Part shown: positions 59,535 through 64,000 of the stretch, in pieces
Position numbering within the stretch: the first letter of the stretch is position 1
Layout: each line of letters opens with the position of its first letter
Source: an uncultured Lachnospiraceae bacterium
GTDB taxonomy: Bacteria; Bacillota; Clostridia; Lachnospirales; Lachnospiraceae
Direction: 5' to 3'
Length of the DNA: 64,000 bases
NCBI GenBank assembly: GCA_934292725.1
Contig: CAKQXY010000016.1
Location: 3,344 to 67,343 of the forward strand
Position numbers and translations under genes: made by a program
The notes under the pieces: generated by a model
Told to the model about the DNA's origin: nothing
Databases searched by the model: none
The model's input: the letters and a program-made list of their open reading frames with translations, nothing else

Positions 59535-62500
59535 CTTCCCTCTCCTCTTTGTCTGTCTGCTTATTTTCCTCTCGCGCAATTTCCTGCCATACCTCGTCCT
59601 TGTCAAGCGCAGAAAGTCTGCGGTAATGACATCCCTCAAGCTGCAGATCAAATCCGCAGACAGAACCGTACTCGCAGTATTCACACGGATTCATCTTCTT
59701 ATACTCATACGGATAAGCGTCAATCTTTCCTCCGTAAATGTCTCGTGCCAGATCGAGTGCTTTTTTTCTGGCAAAGTGACCAAGCTCATGCATCTGATCT
59801 GCATTTGCTACAAGTGCGCGTGAGGACAGACTGCCATCTTTTTTGTACTCCAATCCTGACACAACATTTCCGCCTTCTGCGTCAATCAAAAGAAGCGATG
59901 CCTTTTCTGTGCTTGTAAGGCCATTCATTCTAAGCTCCTTTTGCTGCTTTGCCTCTATCTCTTCCTTTGTCATATCAAAACCTGACACAATCGGATCCTT
60001 CATGTTGTAATAATAAATTCCTGCCGGAATAAGCTTTCGGTTAGGATTTCTTTTTGCCGCCATAGCCATTGCCGCCTCTAAATAAAGCACTAGCTGCAGC
60101 TGCAGTCCATAGTATACCTTTCCAAGATCAAGCTTTGTACTTCCTGATTTGTAGTCGATGACCTTTACATAAAGCGAACCGTCTTCCTCGGCAAAGTCCA
60201 CACGGTCAATCCTTCCTCGAAGCGACAGCTCCAGACCTTCCTCGACTGGAAGCGTCACGCCATTGCCGCCGGCTCTTCCAAAATCAAGCTCGTGCCATGT
60301 CTTCTCATAAGCACCATGCTCCCACTGGCAGCCAAGCGCCCAGAGTGTTCTGTCTGTCATTCGGCGTATGCGTCCTGCCATGGATTTATTTCGCGCACTG
60401 CTGTCGAAAACAGTTGTCTGGTATTCTTCCATAGCCTTTGCCACACTCTCCTCGACGAGCTGATTTCTCTGTGTGTCTGTAATCTCTCTCCAATTTAAAT
60501 GGCGTTTTTCAAGAAGCTCAAAGAAATGACTGATTGATGCATGAAAAAGGCTTCCGTAGTCAGCTGCTCCAAGCTCAAACTGGCGGCGTTCCTTTAGCTG
60601 AAGGCCATATGTTAAAAAGTGCGCATACGCACATGCTGCATATTTTTCAAGACGCGAAATAGAAATCTCATGATCGCCGCCAAATAGCTTCTTTGCGATT
60701 TGCTTGTCTAATTTTTCTGTCTTGTAGCCATAGAAAAGTCCTTCGCGCATAATATCTAAGCGCTCTTTAAAAGCTTCATCTTCCATGTAGTAACGATAAA
60801 GCTCCTGCCACCACATCTCTTTCTCGCCGTCTAAGTAGCTGCGAAGACCATTTATAAGAAGCAGGAAACCGTCTTCCTTTTGCATCAGTCCCTCTAATTT
60901 TTGATACGCATCTTCTGCCGCATATGTCTGACATTTTGGAAATAACTTTGTGATCACATTTTTTAAATGAGCAGGGCGAAGTGCCTTTCCGTCTGCTGAT
61001 GTCTCACTAAAGCTGACATAAAGCTTTTGAGACGGCTTTGTTAAAAGCAGATACAAATAGTATTGCTGGCAAAATACTTCCTCGCGCGCTGCGAGCGCCA
61101 GCTCCATACCAGCGCCCTTTAAAATCTCTCTGTCATAATCTGAAAGAATACCGCCTCTGTCTGCACGCTTAGGAAGCAGTCCATCGTTGCAGCCTATGAC
61201 AAAGAGTACACGAATATGCTCTAGTCTCGTTCTCATCAAATCTCCGACAACGAGACGATCTACAGCAGCTGGAATGAAGCCGACCGAAAGCTCCTCAAAG
61301 CCGGAATCTAAAATGTCTGACAGCACACGCACCTCTAATGTTTCATCACCCATCAGCTCTACGATCTGATCAAACAGACCAAGTACCTTTGCATAGACCT
61401 GCTCATACTCGCTTGCTAAGTATTTCTCTCCTGATTCACGAAAAGCCTTTTGCTGTGCCTTTAGCTTATATGCGATATTAAATTGCTGCATGAAGAAAAA
61501 AAGAGCTGTCATGGCCTCGCGCACAGTTGTATCAGGCTTTTCCCAGACTGTGCGAAGCGGCACAAACCAGTTAAAGATCTGCTCACGAAGCTGATTAAGA
61601 CGTGATAAATCTTCTTCATCTGCATTGTCATATGGCATAACCCAAGGATGCTTCCATCTGTTTATTCGCTCAATACCGCCTGCAAGCAGGTAATTGTCAA
61701 GACGGTCTAAGTCCTCACAGAGAATATCGCCGTCAAACGTATTCTCATCGCTGACTACATATGGATTTCGAAGAAATGCCATCACGCTGTCGTAGCTCAT
61801 CTGCTCCTCTAAAACAGCAAGAGCTTTTTTTACAAATTGAATCAAAGGATGTGTATTTAATCCTTTTTTCTGATCTATAAAATAAGGAATGCCTGCCTGA
61901 TCAAATACATGTGAAATCTCATCACGATAAACAGATAAATCACCGGCTACTACTGCAATCTCGCGGTACGCATATCCTTCGCGCACAAGAGACAAAACTT
62001 TTCTAATCACAAAGCCAAGCTCTTCTGAGGGATTTTTTGCAGCAATAATATTAACTGCATCTGTCTGCTTATTCCATGGTTTCGGCGGTACCTGATAAAG
62101 CTGTTTTTCAAGATGTGCAAGCTCATCGGCCACTTCTCGTTTTTTTGTCACGTAGCGATGATTTTTTTCCTCACATGAAATTTGATGTGCCTTAGCAAGC
62201 GCCAAAAGCTTATTTTTCATCTCGCGGCTCATGGAAAACAACTCTTCACGTCCGCCCTTTTCATCCTCTGTAACAGCGCATACAACATGTTCTGCGCATT
62301 GGAGCATTTCCTCTAATACCTGATACTGCAGTGGTGTAAAACCTGTAAAGCCATCTAATATGATGATGCTTCCGCGAATTTTTTCTGACTGCGGCACAAG
62401 ACGTGACAAAACGCCAAGAAGCTCCTCTGCTGTTAAATATTCCTTTCCAAGCTCCTTATAAAATGAAGTATAGACCTTTTCGATATCACGCAGCTTTTTT

Positions 62501-62958
62501 TGAAGAGCAGGACGCTTCTCAAGCGTTGGAAGAACTCCCTCTAAAACTTCTGATGTGACCTTGTAGGCACTAAATTCACTGATCACTGATTTTAGCTCCT
62601 GAATAAAACCGCTCTGATTTAAATTGCGTCCAAATACCTCAAGGCTTTGCTTTTCCTTTCCTGCAATGCGCCTAAGAATCATTGACTTTCCTGTATCGTC
62701 AAGCAGTACTGCCTGCTTTCCTGCCTGTTCATTCAAGAGACGATGTGCCAATCTGCCAAAGCTCACAACATCAATATTTCCAAGCACATGATCTGGATGC
62801 ACGGCTGAAAGCTCTCTTTGCACCTGCAAAGTGGCCTGCTCCGGCACAAGAAATATATAATTTTTATCTGGGTGTCTGCATGATTGTGCGCAGATTGTCT
62901 CGTACATTACCGCCGTGCGGTCCGATATACTATTTCCTGAAATAAACTGAAGTGCCAT
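59527..62958 (-). CDS. addB: ATP-dependent nuclease subunit B, with degenerate Walker A
   Basis: 1,143 residues, second subunit of AddAB. Family marks are FLVPEQATLQVQRELSAV near residue 36, VIVDGFT-like IIILDGFTGFTPLQYQVLEEML, the C-terminal RecB nuclease VKVIDYKSGSTKLDLG, and iron-sulfur cysteines: one in KYAACAYAHFLTYGL and three in NPCEYCEYGSVCGF. The ATP-binding loop near the N-terminus, usually GxxGxGKT or close to it, reads GNSISDRT, so the Lys is missing. The start has AGGAGG. The reading frame was confirmed from the nucleotides. Confidence 0.95.
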   Translation of the reverse strand: MALQFISGNSISDRTAVMYETICAQSCRHPDKNYIFLVPEQATLQVQRELSAVHPDHVLGNIDVVSFGRLAHRLLNEQAGKQAVLLDDTGKSMILRRIAGKEKQSLEVFGRNLNQSGFIQELKSVISEFSAYKVTSEVLEGVLPTLEKRPALQKKLRDIEKVYTSFYKELGKEYLTAEELLGVLSRLVPQSEKIRGSIIILDGFTGFTPLQYQVLEEMLQCAEHVVCAVTEDEKGGREELFSMSREMKNKLLALAKAHQISCEEKNHRYVTKKREVADELAHLEKQLYQVPPKPWNKQTDAVNIIAAKNPSEELGFVIRKVLSLVREGYAYREIAVVAGDLSVYRDEISHVFDQAGIPYFIDQKKGLNTHPLIQFVKKALAVLEEQMSYDSVMAFLRNPYVVSDENTFDGDILCEDLDRLDNYLLAGGIERINRWKHPWVMPYDNADEEDLSRLNQLREQIFNWFVPLRTVWEKPDTTVREAMTALFFFMQQFNIAYKLKAQQKAFRESGEKYLASEYEQVYAKVLGLFDQIVELMGDETLEVRVLSDILDSGFEELSVGFIPAAVDRLVVGDLMRTRLEHIRVLFVIGCNDGLLPKRADRGGILSDYDREILKGAGMELALAAREEVFCQQYYLYLLLTKPSQKLYVSFSETSADGKALRPAHLKNVITKLFPKCQTYAAEDAYQKLEGLMQKEDGFLLLINGLRSYLDGEKEMWWQELYRYYMEDEAFKERLDIMREGLFYGYKTEKLDKQIAKKLFGGDHEISISRLEKYAACAYAHFLTYGLQLKERRQFELGAADYGSLFHASISHFFELLEKRHLNWREITDTQRNQLVEESVAKAMEEYQTTVFDSSARNKSMAGRIRRMTDRTLWALGCQWEHGAYEKTWHELDFGRAGGNGVTLPVEEGLELSLRGRIDRVDFAEEDGSLYVKVIDYKSGSTKLDLGKVYYGLQLQLVLYLEAAMAMAAKRNPNRKLIPAGIYYYNMKDPIVSGFDMTKEEIEAKQQKELRMNGLTSTEKASLLLIDAEGGNVVSGLEYKKDGSLSSRALVANADQMHELGHFARKKALDLARDIYGGKIDAYPYEYKKMNPCEYCEYGSVCGFDLQLEGCHYRRLSALDKDEVWQEIAREENKQTDKEEREDG

Positions 62959-63017
62959 GCCTCCTCCTTTTTTTCCTTCCTAATTCGTAACGCCATTCTG
63001 TCGCTTTCTGATTCCTG

Positions 63018-63800
63018 TCACCCGAGCGCAACATCTAGAATCATCATAACCGAAAACCCCACTGCAAACAAGACAGTTCCGATGTTGGAATGGCTGCCTT
63101 CTGACATTTCCGGAATCAGTTCCTCCACTACTACGTACAGCATTGCCCCCGCTGCAAAGCTTAAAAGATACGGAAGCACCGGCACTATAATTCCTGCCGC
63201 AAGTATCGTAAGTACACCTGCCACTGGCTCTACTGCACCTGACAGCACACCCATTAAAAATGATTTCGGACGGCTCATACCCTCGCCTCGAAGAGGCATT
63301 GAAATAATTGCTCCTTCTGGAAAATTTTGAATTGCAATGCCTAGTGATAAAATAAGTGCACTCATAAGAGTGATATTTGAATCGCCGCTTATCCATCCGG
63401 CATACACAACTCCAACTGCCATTCCCTCTGGTATGTTATGAATTGTCACGGCAAGAAGCATCTTTGTCGTGCGCGAGAAGTTTTTCTTTGGTCCTTCAGA
63501 TTCTTTGCTGTTTAGGTGAAGATGCGGTGTGACGTGATCAAGAAACAGCAAAAAGAAAATGCCAATCCAAAAGCCGACAACCGCCGGAATAAAGGAAAGC
63601 TTTCCCATGCCTTCTGACTGCTCAAGTGCCGGAAGCAGCAGACTCCATATAGAAGCAGCTACCATAACACCTGCCGCAAATCCAGTCAGCGCGCGCTGTA
63701 TCTGTTTATTTAATGTCTTACGCAGGAAAAAAACGCAGGCAGAGCCAAGCGATGTTCCTGCAAACGGGATTAAAAGTCCCTGTGCGATAGAAGCTATCAT
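63018..63800 (-). CDS. ZIP-family metal transporter
   Basis: A 260-residue divalent-metal importer (zinc, iron or manganese) with about eight helices. The metal-site helices are LAVTIHNIPEGMAVGVVY and ILSLGIAIQNFPEGAIISM, the GufA/ZupT type. A short His-rich loop (FLDHVTPHLHLNSKES, about residue 85-100) between helices probably binds metal. AAAGGGATGAT precedes the ATG. No metal-responsive operator is apparent upstream. Confidence 0.93.
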   Translation of the reverse strand: MIASIAQGLLIPFAGTSLGSACVFFLRKTLNKQIQRALTGFAAGVMVAASIWSLLLPALEQSEGMGKLSFIPAVVGFWIGIFFLLFLDHVTPHLHLNSKESEGPKKNFSRTTKMLLAVTIHNIPEGMAVGVVYAGWISGDSNITLMSALILSLGIAIQNFPEGAIISMPLRGEGMSRPKSFLMGVLSGAVEPVAGVLTILAAGIIVPVLPYLLSFAAGAMLYVVVEELIPEMSEGSHSNIGTVLFAVGFSVMMILDVALG

Positions 63801-63925
63801 TGTTTATCATCCCTTTCTTTTTTATAATTACACTTATTTATAGTATACACAAAAGAAAGGGAAAGTGAAATCAAAACATGACAAAAGAAGGGTTAGTGAT
63901 AAAAGATATCTATATAAATTTTTTA

Positions 63926-64000
63926 AGTCATGACCACCCGTTAAACGGGTGGTTTGTACTAGGGCTATAAGCCCATTGTTACTAGGCCAACGTCTAAAGG
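63926..64000. mobile_element. Subterminal end of an IS200/IS605-type element (partial)
   Basis: AAGTCATGACCACCCGTTAAACGGGTGG: a hairpin CCACCCG/CGGGTGG with loop TTAAA, followed by GTACTAGGGCTATAAGCCC and GGCCAACGTC. Imperfect hairpins of this size near the end, without terminal inverted repeats, are characteristic of IS200/IS605 ends. The element continues past the window, so neither its genes nor its other end can be seen. Confidence 0.5.

Noticed and set aside
62980..63396. Minus-strand frame of 138 codons in the ZIP gene
   Set aside because: Overlaps the ZIP gene on the same strand in another frame and is rich in Cys, Arg and Ser, typical of shadow frames; no frameshift is needed to explain the ZIP protein.

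Overview
The window looks like a chromosome segment from an anaerobic gut Firmicute of the Lachnospiraceae type (Clostridia). The evidence is indirect: pyruvate formate-lyase with its activase, an ATP-dependent acyl-CoA dehydratase activase-like protein, a FliB-type lysine methylase, AddAB instead of RecBCD, strong AGGAGG ribosome binding sites, and a Bacillus/Clostridium-style rhamnogalacturonan locus. The genus cannot be fixed from the sequence alone.

Layout. 1-8.2 kb: the 5' part of a LacI-family regulator (runs off the left edge), pflA, pflB, a FliB-family lysine-N-methylase and an FGGY sugar kinase, all on the minus strand. 8.2-17.2 kb: a giant orphan acyl-CoA dehydratase activase-like protein, and divergently from it a Crp/Fnr regulator, a three-gene iron-siderophore/cobalamin-type ABC importer and a double cupin. 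The regulator gene and the importer gene share a TTAG-N6-CTAA palindrome. 17.2-35.9 kb: a minus-strand pectin (rhamnogalacturonan-I) utilisation locus with PL11 lyase, acetylesterase, nitroreductase, GH2, YetA/PL26-like lyase, LplA/B/C-type importer, DUF1961 (YesU-like) protein and a second GH2. All its enzymes lack signal peptides, so imported oligosaccharides would be broken down inside the cell.

36-52.3 kb is an accessory island. It holds a PIN toxin with an XRE/ImmA regulator, an ECF sigma/anti-sigma/ABC-2 operon, a second ABC-2 transporter with a secreted propeller protein, and a BlaI/M56 (BlaR1-like) signalling pair divergent from a small secreted acidic protein. That secreted-protein gene, together with its operator and a flanking repeat, is duplicated 3.3 kb away. 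The island is full of short palindromic repeats (GGGACAG...CTGTCCC, REPIN-like) placed just after stop codons, and of terminator-hairpin repeats. A 52-bp direct repeat of the argC promoter brackets its right end.

52.3-63.8 kb returns to housekeeping genes: argC, pyridoxamine kinase, mgtE, addA, addB and a ZIP metal transporter. The last 75 bases look like the subterminal hairpin end of an IS200/IS605-type element that continues outside the window.

The most interesting candidate system is the BlaI/M56 pair with a non-penicillin sensor domain, its palindromic operator over the -10 box of the divergent secreted-protein gene, and the duplicated target cassette.
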